In this document: piece after piece, positions 44,699-55,725 of the stretch | Layout: each line of letters begins with the position of its first letter | Numbering within the stretch: the first letter of the stretch is position 1 | Source of the DNA: Meghimatium bilineatum | Lineage: Eukaryota > Mollusca > Gastropoda > Stylommatophora > Philomycidae | Direction of reading: 5' to 3' | Length of the DNA stretch: 64,000 nucleotides | Assembly (NCBI GenBank): GCA_034231615.1 | Contig: CM067322.1 | Coordinates: 67,131,354 to 67,195,353 of the forward strand | The notes under the pieces: generated by a model | The model's database searches: none | What the model saw: the letters and a program-made list of their open reading frames with translations, nothing else | What the model was told of the DNA's origin: nothing | Program-made: the position numbers and the translations under genes

Positions 44699-46714
44699 TT
44701 AAGTGCCGTCTCCGCAACGAAGGTTGGCTGAAACGTATGTCCAATAACTCCTGTCTCTTGTCTTGGTGGTGCACTCTGCTAGACTGTAACTTGCCCATCG
44801 TGTGATGTTACTCTCCCACTTGTATCTCTGCCTCCCTCTTGCTCGCTTCCCTTTGACTTTACCCTCAAGTAAGGTCTTCAATAAGGTATCATGTCTTTTA
44901 ACGTGTCCAAAGTATTTTATTTGCCTGTTCTTTATTTCTCTTAGTAGTTCTTTCTTCATATTAAGTGCTTTTAGTATCTATTTATTTGTTTTCTTCTCTT
45001 TCCATGATGTTCTCCCTATTTTTCTATATACCCACATCTCAAAGGCATCAATTTTGTCTTCTAATTGTTTATTTAGTGGCCATGTTTCTGAGCCATACAT
45101 TAATATAGAATAGATGTAGCATTTTATAATTCTTCTCTTGATTCTTGATTAGAAACTGGCTTCACAGCACGCGGGACATTCCCATAAGTGCTCCGCCCTC
45201 CGCTCAAGCAGGCATTCCAGTGTATGTAGACTCATTGTTCCGGTCAGGTTTTGATTGTGTGATCTTCGGGACTTTCCAATAAATTTACTTTTCCTCCATT
45301 CACCTCTGAATACTCCCATTTCTAACATTCTCTGTATGTGTAGTTTTTCAACCTCATTGACATAATCTGCATCTTGAAATGAATATATTACTGCCTTTAT
45401 TAAATCTGCTTTATCTTTTCTCAGCAATGTGCCGTCTATCGCCGCATTGCCTGCCAATAAGTCGGCTCTCTCGTTTCCTCTGACCCCAGCATGACCAGGG
45501 CAGTATATCCATGTAATGTTCTGGAAAACTGAGTTGTTCAATAAGTCCCACCATTCTTTTCTTAGCATGAACTTTTCTAACTTGTGCAACATGCTTTGAG
45601 AGTCTGAATTACCGCGTGTCTTGATGTATCAGTTATCAACCAATTAAGAGCTGCTGTAACTCCCTCTATCTCCATCCTCATGCTCGATGTGACAGTAGAA
45701 TATGCTGAAGATTTCTCAACCAACTTCACGCCATTTCCGTAGGCAACAAAACCCCAACCGCTTTTATTGTGTTTCTGCTAACAGAGCCATCTGTGTATAT
45801 AATTATGTCTTGTGGTTTCGATTGTAGTTGGGCGAGTTCGTACACTGTATCCTGAGCCCTGACTGCCGTCCATTTTCGACACGCTTTATCTTTTTGTATT
45901 ATTACTTTAGTGATTTCTTCTCAGTGTCTACCTCCACCCATTCACTGCCCTTTCCTATTTCTTCCAATTCACATACTATTCGCAGTGTGTCTTCAGCCTC
46001 TGCCATCCATGATCTGCCACGCATGATTCGTTTTCCCTTTGACTCATCTAGGTGTATGGCGATGGTGTAATGGGTGGTGGTTGTATTCTGCCACTTTAAG
46101 GTACGACTTAACTTGTGCTACCTTATATCACTTTAAGGTAAGACTTAACTTGTGCTACCTGATGTCGCACTCATCTGCTGGGGAGATCAAGCAGAAATCT
46201 CATAGCAGAGATGGGTGTATCTCTAGTACACCCCAGTACCGCTTTCATTGCCTCATTTTGAACTTTTTCCAATCTATCGACTTGCGTCTGTGACAAAGTT
46301 AGTAGGCCGAGGCCATAATCTATTACAGATAGCACCACCACTTGCAGAAGCAGAAAAAGTACCCATTGTTGCATGTCGAAGGTCGCCATAACCTTGATAA
46401 CACTGATCCCTCTTCCAGCCTTCTGAATCATATTTGTAACGTGCATTTTATAATTCTCATTTTTAACGTGTTTGTAATTTGTTTAGATGTTAATATTTTC
46501 CTCATGTTACTGAAAGTACTTTTAGCCATGCCTATTCTCCTTTTAACTTCTGTTTCACATCTGCCATCATTTGTGACTCTGTGTCCAAGATATTGATAAT
46601 GTTTTATTTGTTGTAGTTTCTCTCCATGCATGTTTATGTTTACCTCCTGTTCTTCTGTGTCTTTGCTGATTATCATGGTTGTTATGGCTTTATATCTCAT
46701 GATTGATCTACTGA
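44699..46714 (-). pseudogene. Family D RT C-terminal region split by a family B insertion
   Basis: The 5' part (46714-46458) encodes EKLQQIKHYQYLGHRVTNDG, CETEVKRRIGMAKS and TLKMRIIKC. The 3' part (45118-44699) continues with the MYGSE-like block, DAFEMWVYRKIGRTSW-like block (stops and frame changes), LREIKNRQIKYFGHVKRHD, RARGRQRYKWESNITRW and SLAECTTKTRDRSYW. Between them sits the family B copy 45134-46442. The two D halves join without gap once B and one TSD copy are removed. No palm or endonuclease. Confidence 0.85.
45134..46442 (-). mobile_element. Family B non-LTR retrotransposon, copy inserted into family D
   Basis: 1309 bp flanked by the exact 15-bp repeat GCATTTTATAATTCT (45119-45133 and 46443-46457). 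Minus strand order: RT thumb (DYGLGLLTLSQTQVDRLEKV, AVLGCTRDTPISAMRFLLD, 46350-46180), a frame-breaking 37-bp tandem duplication (46085-46165), RNase H (IIYTDGSVSR, then frameshifts, WIYCPGHAGVRGNERADLLA), HIQRMLEMGVFRGEWRKSKF, RRAEHLWECPACCEAS and the AATCAAG tail. The thumb block is close to that of family A, so A and B are sister families of RNase H-bearing elements. Confidence 0.92.
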
Positions 46715-47030
46715 TATCTTATTTCTCTTCTGAAAGTTCGTCAAACAATATCTGCTTTGGGACACGGTTGTTATTCATTCTTTGCACATGACCCAGATAG
46801 CTGCAGCTGAGTATTCACATTATTTATAGCAATGTTTACCTGCTGTGTTTGTGATGTTTTTTCTTGCCCATTAATGTGGCTAAGTCAGTGAAGGTGAAAT
46901 ATATTTAGACTTCTCTCATGTCTGGAGTATGATGATCATGTTTCTGAGCCGTATAATAATAAAGTGGTGAGGACACGAGGCCGACAAATCTGTATTTATT
47001 TTCGTCAACATTATTAATTGTATGTTTTTC
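46715..47030 (-). pseudogene. RT C-terminal tail (family G)
   Basis: Minus-strand translation: TLLLYGSET, YSRHERSLNIFHLHCLSHIN-like, then SYLGHVQRMNNNRVPKQILF. This matches the RT tail type xLLYGSExW ... RHExxLNxFHxRxLxxI ... WLGHVxRMxxxRxPKxLLxGEL, with stops and a frame change. It lies immediately upstream of the D remnant. Confidence 0.65.
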
Positions 47031-47898
47031 CAGGCTGAAGACACACTGAGAATAGTATGTGAATTGGAAGAAATAGGAAATGGCAGTGAATGGGTGGAGG
47101 TAGACACTAAGTAGAAATCACTGACTAAAGTAATAATACAACTAGATAAAGCGTGTAGAAAATGGACGGTAGTCAAGGCTCAGGATACAGTGCACGAACT
47201 CGCCCAACTACACTCGAAACCACAAGACATAATTATATACACAGATGGCTCTGCTAGCAGAAACACAAATAAACGCGGTTGGGGTTTTGTTGCCTACAGA
47301 AATGGCGTGAAGTTGGTTGAGAAATCTTCAGCATATTCTACTGTCACATCGAGCATGAGGATGGGGATAGAGGGAGTTACAGCAGCTCTTAATTGGTTGA
47401 TAACTGATACATCAACAAACGCGGTAATACTCACAGACTCTTAAAGCACGTTGCGCAAGATAGAAAAATTTATGCTAAGAAAAGAATGGTGGGACTTATT
47501 GAACAACTCAGTTGTCCAGAACATTACATGGATATACTGCCCTGGTCATGCTGGGGTCAGAGGAAACGAGAGAGCCGACTTATTGGCAGGCAATGCGGCT
47601 ATAAACGGCACATTGCTGAGAGGAGATAAGCAGGTTTAATAAAGGCAGTAATAAATTCATTTCAAGATGCAGATTATGTCAATGAGCCTGAGAACGTACA
47701 CATACAGAGAATGTTAGAAATGGGAGTATTCAGAGGTGAGAGGAGGAAAAGTAAATTGTTTGGAAATCCCGAAGATCACACAATCAACACCTGACTGGAA
47801 CTATGAGTCTACATACACTGGGATGGCTGCTGGAGCGGAGGGCGGAGCACTTATGGGAATGTCCCGCGTGCTGTGAAGCCAGTTTCTAATCAAGAATC
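47031..47898 (+). mobile_element. Family B non-LTR retrotransposon, second young copy (RNase H)
   Basis: Nearly identical to the minus-strand copy 45134-46442, in inverted orientation about 0.6 kb away. It begins at the region after the thumb. Coding: IIYTDGSASR, SMRMGIEGVTAALNW, VILTDS followed by a TAA (47442-47444), then in frame WIYCPGHAGVRGNERADLLA (47530-47590), a small frameshift at 47630, HIQRMLEMGVFRG, ERRAEHLWECPACCEAS and the AATCAAGAATCAAG tail. TSD is not clear, so the 5' boundary is approximate. Confidence 0.85.
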
Positions 47899-48479
47899 AA
47901 GAAACCAAGCTCTTTGCCAAACATATTCACTGAACTTCCTATTCGTCCATTGCTGTCTTCCTCTAATAGTGTGACAGTGACACCAAAGAGCGTACATTTT
48001 CATTTTCTTAAGATGGTTATCATTGAGAAAGATATGTGTCAGTCGGTGCAGTAGTTTCTTGACATAAAACCAATCTTTGTAAAACATCACAGAGATAATG
48101 AATCAATGAGTCAAAGAGAAAATGTTACAGGTTTCTTCCCATATCCATCTGATGACTCAATTTTGCTATGCTTCTGATGAAAGGTTATAGAGTATCATCA
48201 GATCTGGAAACAATGGCATCAACATTCGCGAAAAGGAGTCCCCTATGAATAACTTTTTTTAAAATTATTCTCGTGCGTTTCGTTGGATGCGTTAGCGGGT
48301 GATAAAGTATATAAATAGTGGTCAATGAAAATCACGGGAATAATAGAAAACATGGACCAAAATGCGTATTATATTTTTGTCGGTATGTCCTATACTGGCG
48401 ATTGTTCAAGACTGAACATAAATTACAATACAATTATAATGTACATGTATATGTTTGACGGGTAGACTAAACAGTGTAC
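47899..48479. other. Unassigned spacer with one palindrome
   Basis: A foldback segment lies around 48265-48345 (cgtgcgtttcgttggatgcg against gtggtcaatgaaaatcacgg), with relatives at 55345-55418. No gene. Confidence 0.4.
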
Positions 48480-48665
48480 GTACTACAGATATACTTAGCA
48501 TTGCTTGAAGTACATATCGATTGAAGATTGCACGTGATACGAATAGGCTGAACATTGTACATGGTACGAATAGATTGATCAATGAACGCATTATAAAAAG
48601 ACAGGACTTTGCAATCAGTTCACGTAAATTTAACAGTATTGGTAACACAAATAGATTGAATATTG
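48480..48665. repeat. Degenerate short tandem motif
   Basis: Irregular copies of aataggctgaacattgtac / aatagattgaatattgcac in both tandem and inverted context. Related to 38530-38680. Confidence 0.5.
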
Positions 48666-49057
48666 CACGTGTTAATGCAGCACTCTCCTCTGTTGCGGAT
48701 TATCCTCTCGGAACTTTGGTTATTACAATGAGCTTGTTATAAGTTTTTACACTGAGCACGAAGGAATAGTAGGATACAGTTAACATTTGGTACAATGCGT
48801 ATCTCTTCTCAATGTAGCCACCACCTGAATTTATACAGTTTTGATGTCTCTGCGTTACCTTGAAAAGACCAGAAAAAACAATGTTTTTCTAACTCAACCA
48901 GTTATCACAAGTCAGTATGACATCATAGGTTTTCTCATCCCCGTCTGAATTTACACAATAATAGTGTAGCGTCCAACAGTTTCTGTTCGATGCTGGTGTA
49001 TCAGCCTCCTCGTATATCTATTATGTTTCTCGTTACGGGGCTATTCGATCTGTACAC

Positions 49058-49337
49058 CCAATCTCGCGCAGTCATGAGAGCGATCATGCTTCAGTCCGGC
49101 TCTGTGGCGAAGTGGTACAGAGCGCGTCTGTGACGGCAAAGGTACCGAGTTCGATCCTCACCACAGGCAATTGTGCATCCGGACCGTTCAGAAAGCAATG
49201 GCAACCTACTGAACGTATTTATACTGCCTAGAAAATCACCACAGCCAAGAAATGCTGGGTTGATAGCTACGTCCTGGATAGGATATGCTACCAATTAAAC
49301 ACCAATCTCGCGCAGTCATGAGAGCGATCATGCTTCA
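49058..49337 (+). mobile_element. SINE3 reference copy between 36-bp direct repeats
   Basis: The SINE lies at 49094-49301. Its head, ggctctgtggcgaagtggta, carries an A-box-like TGGCGAAGTGG, and gagttcgatcctc is a good B box. The body follows (ccggaccgttcagaaagcaa, atactgcctagaaaatcacc), with end gtcctggataggatatgc. An exact 36-bp sequence containing ctcgcgcagtcatgagagcg is present on both sides (49058-49093 and 49302-49337). It is either an unusually long TSD or a pre-existing duplication. Confidence 0.85.
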
Positions 49338-49404
49338 TACTTTTTGAAAATCTAGCTGGCGGTCCCATTACGCATTAACTATATCAGATCAATTAAAAAA
49401 ATAT

Positions 49405-49546
49405 TTGGAAAGTCCCGAAGATCACACAATCAACACATGACCAGGACTCTGAGTCTACATACACTGGGATGTCTGCTGGAGTGGAGGCTGGAGCACTTAT
49501 GGGTATGTCCCGCGAGCCGTGAAACCAGTTTCTAATCAAGAATCAA
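49405..49546 (+). mobile_element. Family B 3'-end fragment
   Basis: ggaaagtcccgaagatcaca through gtgaaaccagtttctaatcaagaatcaag, the terminal 140 bases of family B. A short AGATCAAT flank repeat (8 bp) is possible. Confidence 0.75.
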
Positions 49547-49549
49547 GAT

Positions 49550-50200
49550 CAATCCATTGATGTACCTATTGACACTGTGACGATGCTCGCCAGTGTATCG
49601 GCTACCTAATTCCCTCAACACCCACATGTCCTGGTACGATGGTACGAATATAAAAGTAATCTTTCTGGTCATAGAATGTAACAATAACTCCACCCATTGA
49701 CGGCGACGACTCCCACTCAACTTCGCGGATCACGTTTATTGGGACACCAAGTATTCATAAATGAGTATAGTCCTGTGACATCAGTTATGACAATTCCTCG
49801 TCACATCGTTTATCTCCATCGTAAGACTGTTAGTTGTTGTAGTAAAGGCACCACTGGATTCTTTGCCAGTTTTCCAACCGGACTGTGTGGAAATAGCCCA
49901 AGCACAGCGTTGATGACGAATTGCGGAACCATCAGTGTAGATTATTACATCACCCTCTGCGGCGTTATCGTCAATGGCTACTGCATCCACCGCAACCGGA
50001 TTTTGTCCCTGCAACTTCTGTCCGGTGTGTTGACCACAGAGAAGGCACCACTTATTGCAAGCGGTGTGGACATTCACTTCTCCCCAGGAACAATGCAAAA
50101 AGGGTTACACTTGCCTGATGATATCTTCTGCATGTCTCAACCATCATATGCCCATTTTGAGACTGGGGCCATTCACCTTATTGAGATCCGGATGTAATGG
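49550..50200 (-). pseudogene. RNase H region of a family A relative
   Basis: Minus strand: DVIIYTDGSAIRHQRCAWAI (Asp 1), SLTMEINDVT (Glu), then after a frame change LLHSMTRKITFIFVPSYQDM (the FVPGHVG block decayed) and a lost GNERAD. It is about as far from family A as a separate subfamily. It is adjacent to the B fragment at 49405-49546. No intact frame. Confidence 0.75.
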
Positions 50201-51744
50201 GTGAAGTGTATTGGCATTGATTTTATGATATGCCTTTGCTCGTCACATTTTGATTCTGTTGGCTGCGGTTGGGAAATGAAGCGGGGATTTCATTTGTAAA
50301 AATTAATGCCATCTTTTCAAACGTACCAAATTATGAAAATGGCCGAACAATAAATTTCACAGCTAGTAATTTATCAAAATTTCTTAAATTTAACTATCAA
50401 ACGGAAAATATGGCAACCCCATTTTTTACACTTCGGAAGAGTTCGGAGTTTGAGTGTTAGACTGCATGTTAGCTAAGCAATGCAATTCAAATATGCATTT
50501 TATAATTGTCTATAGTAGAGAGAAATTACTTGCAGAAGTGTAAGTGAGTGAGTGAGTGAGAGAAAGAGAGAGAGAGATATGTGAACAGCAAAAAAAAAAA
50601 AAACTAGAATTTTTCTGGGTAATTAACCTTCCACTTAAATTATGTCGCTAAGTTCCAGCTGCTATAAGCCATGCTTATGAAATTCCAACTCTGCAGTCAT
50701 GATTTTGCTAGAGGCCATATCATCGTAGATCGAATTCCACTGTTGTCAGTACTAAAATAAATGAACAACCTAGAGGAACATTATCAATCTGAACAGAGTG
50801 AAAGTTATCAAGTAAATCTGTTTCGCAGATTATTTGAGAAGTTATGAGTGAAACTGGCAACTGTAAAACTAATACATCGCGATCGTTGTTCAAGAGGGCG
50901 TAAATCACCAAATAGAGGCTTTAATCCCCTACACACCAACAGGAAAAACATTGAGAAATGATATAATTGACGATTTAACATCATGTCATGGAAGAATGCC
51001 AAAAACACAACTGCTTAATATAGTTTATCATCAGCAGGTATGATGCCTGTTGCCATTGATAACCATGCATCTACAGAACACCCGATATTATATTTTTGTT
51101 TTCTAATAATTCTGTTGTTGATCGCCTATCATCTCATGAATATCGTTTCGGTTAGTCTTATCACTGGATTCAGGTTAAAAGTCAAACCAGATTGAGGTCG
51201 ACTCTATGCACAACCCTTTCCCACTTAATTCGAAACCATCAGCGCAAGTCACTATCCCATTCACGAAATTCACAATAAAAGAAACGGTTTTACTCAGTTT
51301 TTTTTAGGTGCATATAATGCAGCAGAACAATAGGAAAGACTCGATAGAAAGTCGAGGGAAGATCAAACATCATCTAGAGCTGATGTTGGAAAAGGTGACA
51401 GAAATATTCGGGTATGTCAGCATAAGTAAGTACGAATAAAATGTAACTAGAAAATAACCTGCGTAATGTAAAATTTAAAAATTAACAATTTCTTTGTAAT
51501 GATCCTAAAACATCAAAAGAATTCGCCAATGTACAAAATCCGTAACATCTATAGACTAATAGCAATATTTTAGCTTCATTGGTATTAAAAAGTAGCATGC
51601 CCAAAATAACTGCGATTAAAAACAGATAGTTTTGGACAAAATCGCTTCTGATCATGTCTATGAATTAGTATAAGGAATATAGAAAAGAAGGTACACATAA
51701 TATAAATTGAAAATTTTAGAGACGGAATACTTGAATAATTACTC
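50201..51744. other. Unassigned spacer
   Basis: 1.5 kb with no supported gene. Microsatellite-like gtga/ga run at 50537-50577 and an A-run at 50591-50602. Confidence 0.45.
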
Positions 51745-51842
51745 CGTTCTGGACTACATCCGTTCTCTGGACTACATCCTGCTGGAAATCTAGTAGAGAT
51801 ATTGTACTGCTGTAATGGAGATCCAGAAGGGTTTGAGAATAT
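51745..51842 (+). mobile_element. SINE2, 3' part
   Basis: ctggactacatcctgctgga, aaatctagtagagatattgt and gatccagaagggtttgagaa match SINE2. A second ctggactacatccg lies just upstream, a small duplication. Confidence 0.65.
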
Positions 51843-52152
51843 CCAAACAAAACTTGGATGGATAATTTTTCTGACAATATCTTATACGTTCTGTTGAGGA
51901 GAAAATAATGTTGAGCTTTAACGACTGAACTAAACGGAGATAACAATAGCATAATAGTTGAGACGGTTGCCTTGTGCTCAAGAGCTCATGGGTTGAATCC
52001 AACTCGTGTCGTCTTGTTTACAAGTTTATTATTTCCGAAATCTCTAGGTGTTATTGTTTCAAGTTACGGATTTACGTGATATGAGCCTAGACAGCATCTT
52101 CGTTGAAAGGGACGGAGTACATATGGGGAGCACGAGCATAAAGATGTTATTC
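51843..52152. other. Spacer with tRNA-like segment
   Basis: ggttgccttgtgctcaagag, then a B-box-like GGGTTGAATCC (51990) suggest a SINE head, but there is no second copy here. Confidence 0.35.
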
Positions 52153-52160
52153 GTCTACGC

Positions 52161-53002
52161 CAGGGGTCGAGAACCTTTTTGTCTGAGAGAGCCATGGACA
52201 CCACATATTTTGTCTGAGAGAGCCATGGACACCACATATTTTGTCTGTGGGAGCCATGGACACCACATATTTTGTCTGAGAGAGCCATGGACACCACATA
52301 TTTTGCCTGAGAGAGCCATGGACCACATATTTTGTCTGAGAGAGCCATGGACACCACATATTGTGTCTGAGTGAGCCATGGACACCACATATTTTATCTG
52401 AGAGAGCCATGGACACCACATATTTTGTCTGAGAGAGCCATGGACACCACATATTTTGTCTGAGAGAGCCATGGACACCACAAATTTTTCTGAGAGAGCC
52501 ATGGACACCACATATTTTGTCTGAGAGAGCCATGGACACACATATTTTGTCTGAGAGAGCCATGGACACCACATATTTTGTCTGAGAGAGCCATGGACAC
52601 CACATATTTTGTCTGAGAGAGCCATGGACACCACATATTTTGAAAAGTAATTCTGTGTGAGCCATACATTATGATTAAAACTAAAAATTCAAGTAAATGT
52701 GTGCATTTTGTGTAATTTAGACACTAAAAGTACAATAATTATGTCTCTAAATTCTTTTTAATAACATTGTTATGCTGTTACTAATCAATAATGAATATTT
52801 CTTACCATTAATGCGACTTCTGATGCTGAGCTGCAGTAGACTTTAGCTCATTTGTAGAATGAAATATTGATATGTAATTAATATGTAGATCAAAGGTGTC
52901 TAAAGAAACATTTTTTTTTATAATCGAACATTTGTCTGCGAGCCAGATGCAGTCATCAATTGAGTCACATCTGGCTAGCGAGCCATGGGTTCCCGATCCC
53001 TG
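52161..53002. mobile_element. hAT-type non-autonomous element with internal satellite, 842 bp
   Basis: Ends CAGGGGTCGAGAACC and GGTTCCCGATCCCTG form inverted repeats of a widespread hAT terminal type. Exact 8-bp TSD GTCTACGC lies at 52153-52160 and 53003-53010. The 31-bp array starts about 18 bases inside the left end. The right subterminal part (52930-53002) contains a related gcgagccag/gcgagccatggg motif. There is no transposase ORF. Confidence 0.93.
52180..52645. repeat. Minisatellite inside the hAT element, 31-bp unit, about 15 copies
   Basis: Units gtctgagagagccatggaca plus ccacatatttt, nearly identical, with a few single deletions. The first unit is the normal subterminal sequence of this hAT type, so the array grew from it. 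Overlapping frames are artefacts. Confidence 0.95.
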
Positions 53003-53010
53003 GTCTACGC

Positions 53011-53679
53011 CTTTCCAACCATTTTTCAACTGACCTAAATAAAGTAGAAGGAGAAAGCAAAAGACATAACAGGAAATATGGAAGAAATCAGTCGAATAAG
53101 ATCAACAAGGTATTTCATATGGACCACCAAGAACCGGAAATTATGGAGGAAATAATCATATCCAGCCAGTAGAATGCTGGGAGGAAACGGACAATATTTC
53201 ATGTAATAAAATCTGGCAGAATCATGGAGTGCTTTTGGGGCACAGCGAAACATAGAACAGAAATTACATTCATATATTGGTTTACTCCAACATATAATGT
53301 GTAGATTTCACTCCTGCTGTGCACTGTTTATATACCTCTCTGCGTGTTTCTCTGCTACAATCATCAGAAATTACGAGCAATAGATCTCTTATATTATTGT
53401 GTGTGTGGTGTGGAAGCTTACCCCATAGCTTTATTTCATATGCAGAAAATTCCCACTCTGCGATGAGTAATGCTTTGAGAAGAAATATCTTAGAGAGAGT
53501 ACATTATAAGGGTTATGTGGCTATTCGATACTTAAGCAACATACAGAGTTGTGATCATGAGATTCAGCTCCCATGTACATCACCCTTTCCTATCTGAGGT
53601 GTCCATAGTATCCCACTTCTAGGCTATGGTCAGTGGAATTGGTGGGACCGCCAGCTAATTATGCAGGGCTAACACGTCA
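53011..53679. other. Unassigned spacer
   Basis: No gene or repeat recognised. Confidence 0.45.
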
Positions 53680-53822
53680 ATTACAGCCCTGTAAACTCAT
53701 GTGGAATCATCCTTTTAAAGAGACGTTATTTAACTTCTTCCATTAATTTCATTGGCTATCAATACACATTATACATAGGGGGACCTATTAAAAATGAGGG
53801 TAAAGACAAATAACGTCTTTAG
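53680..53822. mobile_element. Palindromic MITE, diverged copy
   Basis: ctgtaaactcatgtggaatc, atcctttta at the left and a tttcattggctatcaatac core match the 21936 family. The right end is reduced to gtctttagaaag. Confidence 0.6.
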
Positions 53823-53824
53823 AA

Positions 53825-54290
53825 AGTAAAGTAAAAGTGAACCCATATCATTTATTAATGCCGTAGGGTGTAAGATGTTAGCGATCTCACATTTCAGTGG
53901 CTCTAGAAGATTTCCCATCATTCCACATGAATGTAATTGATGAGAGTCGCGGCTAACATGTTTGTCCGATTCTGGGCTCTTCCAGGTAATAGTCACGTCC
54001 AGCACAGAGTTGCTTCTCACCACCTCAATACGACACGTCTTCATAGCCATCGCACCACGTACGCGTTGACAGCTAGAACCATGGTCAGGAGTTAATCTGT
54101 TCCATTCAACGTGATGTACAATACATGGTTTTTTAAATGCTGCACCACAAAGAGAAACGTAATCGTACACATGAAGTTCTGCGTGTCTTCCAAAAGAAGA
54201 AAGCCTAAATATATTGGCATGTCATCTACTGTAAGTTTACTGTTGCACAATGGCTGATTTGATAGGCCAATATTCATTTCTTTCCCGTGT
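53825..54290 (-). repeat. U-region copy (U4) with broken frame
   Basis: Shares the atatcatttattaatgccg block with 14253 and a ggcatgtcatctactg block with U2/U3. On the minus strand an open stretch reads YDYVSLCGAAFKKPCIVHHV and continues for about 115 codons without a recognisable domain. A frame change joins it upstream to VDDMPIYLGFLLLEDTQNF, similar to VDGMPLY in U2. It appears to encode the same unknown protein as U1/U2. No B tail is attached here. Confidence 0.45.
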
Positions 54291-54296
54291 GGCTAT

Positions 54297-54475
54297 TCGT
54301 CTTCTTCTTCTTCAGTGCCCATTCTCAAACTCCCGCTGGATCTTTCCTATAACAGAACAATGGTCCTACTAGATTTCCAGGAGGATGTAGTCCAGAGAAT
54401 GTAAATGCTTTGTGTCACCGTTTTATTTGTTTGCGCCAATGGCCCGGCACATCCGTCTTCGGTGGGAAATTATTA
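54297..54475 (-). mobile_element. SINE2 copy
   Basis: Good match along its length: cttcttcttcttcagtgccc, cccgctggatctttcctat, gaggatgtagtccagagaat and ggcacatccgtcttcggtgg. The CTT run at the left is the GAA tail on the sense strand. Confidence 0.85.
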
Positions 54476-54939
54476 AATTATAAACATGAAATTTACAAAC
54501 ATACACAGCTATACTTCTCATGCTCTGCACGTATAAATAAAAAAGTGCACATGCCATTAACCAGCCACCTAAAATAGTTATATCTTCATCTCTCTCTCCC
54601 ACTTTCATGTATCTGCTTCTTATATATAACGTCTACATTGACTTGTTAGTCTTATAATATACCTGGCCACATTCGTAGCATGATTGATCGTGTACAATTA
54701 ACACCGTTACACTATGAGCAAGTCATGATACCTAACTAGGTTTAGTTCCGAAAATGGTTCCTTTAGTGCGGATATTGATTCGATCGTATTTCTGCGAGTG
54801 TCTTTTTTTCCTAGTTTTTCGTGTGGTTGATCTTTGGTTACGAGGAAGCAAAATTTATTTATAAGATGTCGGCGGCAGGAAAATATAATTATAGGGATCT
54901 GCGGAAGAAATATATTTATAAGAAGTTATCAGTAACGAA
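54476..54939. other. Unassigned spacer
   Basis: No gene supported. Confidence 0.45.
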
Positions 54940-55330
54940 AATGTTAAAAACCACAGCTCCGTGGCATACTGTTTGGAGGAGTGCTAAGTCTTCTGACCAT
55001 GCAACTTCACTTATCAAAAAAGATCCCTTGGGCTCAGCATTAGCCCATATGCTCTTGACCAGCTTCTTCCAGTGTCATGTTCAGAAGGTCTTCGATGTCA
55101 TGTGTCCATCGTCGTCTTGGTCTGCCTCTTATTCTCTTTCCCAAATGTATTCCTCCATGATTAATCTTTCCAAACCATTGTCTTTTTATGTGTCTGAAAT
55201 ATGTAAGTTTGCGGTTTTTGTTGTTGATAGTTTTAAGGAGCCAGTCTTCTTTTATGTTCAGATTTTTGCGGGCATCTACGTTAGTCCTAACAGAAGAATC
55301 AAAACAAAAGCACAATCAGTCTTTTTATGT
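54940..55330 (-). pseudogene. RT C-terminal tail
   Basis: Minus strand: RKLTYFRHIKRQ, then GKRIRGRPRRRWTHDIEDLL and LEEAGQEHMG, followed in other frames by VTWSEDLALLQTVCHG. This is the usual RT tail order with the last block frame-broken. Confidence 0.75.
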
Positions 55331-55344
55331 CGTGTTTTCAATTA

Positions 55345-55420
55345 CTTTCGTACATTTCGTTGGTCAGCGTTCGCTGGCGACAAAAAGTGTATAAATAGTG
55401 ACCAACGAATGTCATGTATG
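55345..55420. repeat. Palindromic segment
   Basis: cgtacatttcgttggtcagc pairs with tgaccaacgaatgtcatg around a tataaata centre. Similar to 48265-48345. Confidence 0.6.
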
Positions 55421-55599
55421 AATTTGACAGGACTGAACACTTTGGGATAAATGCTCGTCAGTCGTATGGATATGTTGTTACGTCTGTTGTTTCTCTGCTT
55501 TTCTTGTTTCATCAATATCTGGGTGTGTTTTGTTCATTTTCTGTTTGCGTTGTTTCATCTTTGACTTCTTATTTAGCTATTCCATGTGAACGTCAATAC

Positions 55600-55725
55600 G
55601 TTCTTACTCTCCATTTTTTGTGTGGTTATGACTGTATTCTTGATAAATTCCTTTTGGTAGAAACGTTGATTTGTGTGTGTTACTATGTATGTTTCCAGTA
55701 ATTAGCAGAACTTCATTATCCTTTT
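55600..55725 (+). mobile_element. Penelope-like element 3' end, diverged
   Basis: cttgataaattccttttggt, then agaaacgttgatttgtgtg, tgttactatgtatgtttcc and gaacttcattatcct. Parallel to the blocks at 14849-14950 and 63011-63180. Upstream sequence shows no GIY-YIG core. Confidence 0.5.

Noticed and set aside
52147-52665. Cysteine/tryptophan-rich repeat proteins on the minus strand
   Set aside because: Frames of the 31-bp satellite inside the hAT element.
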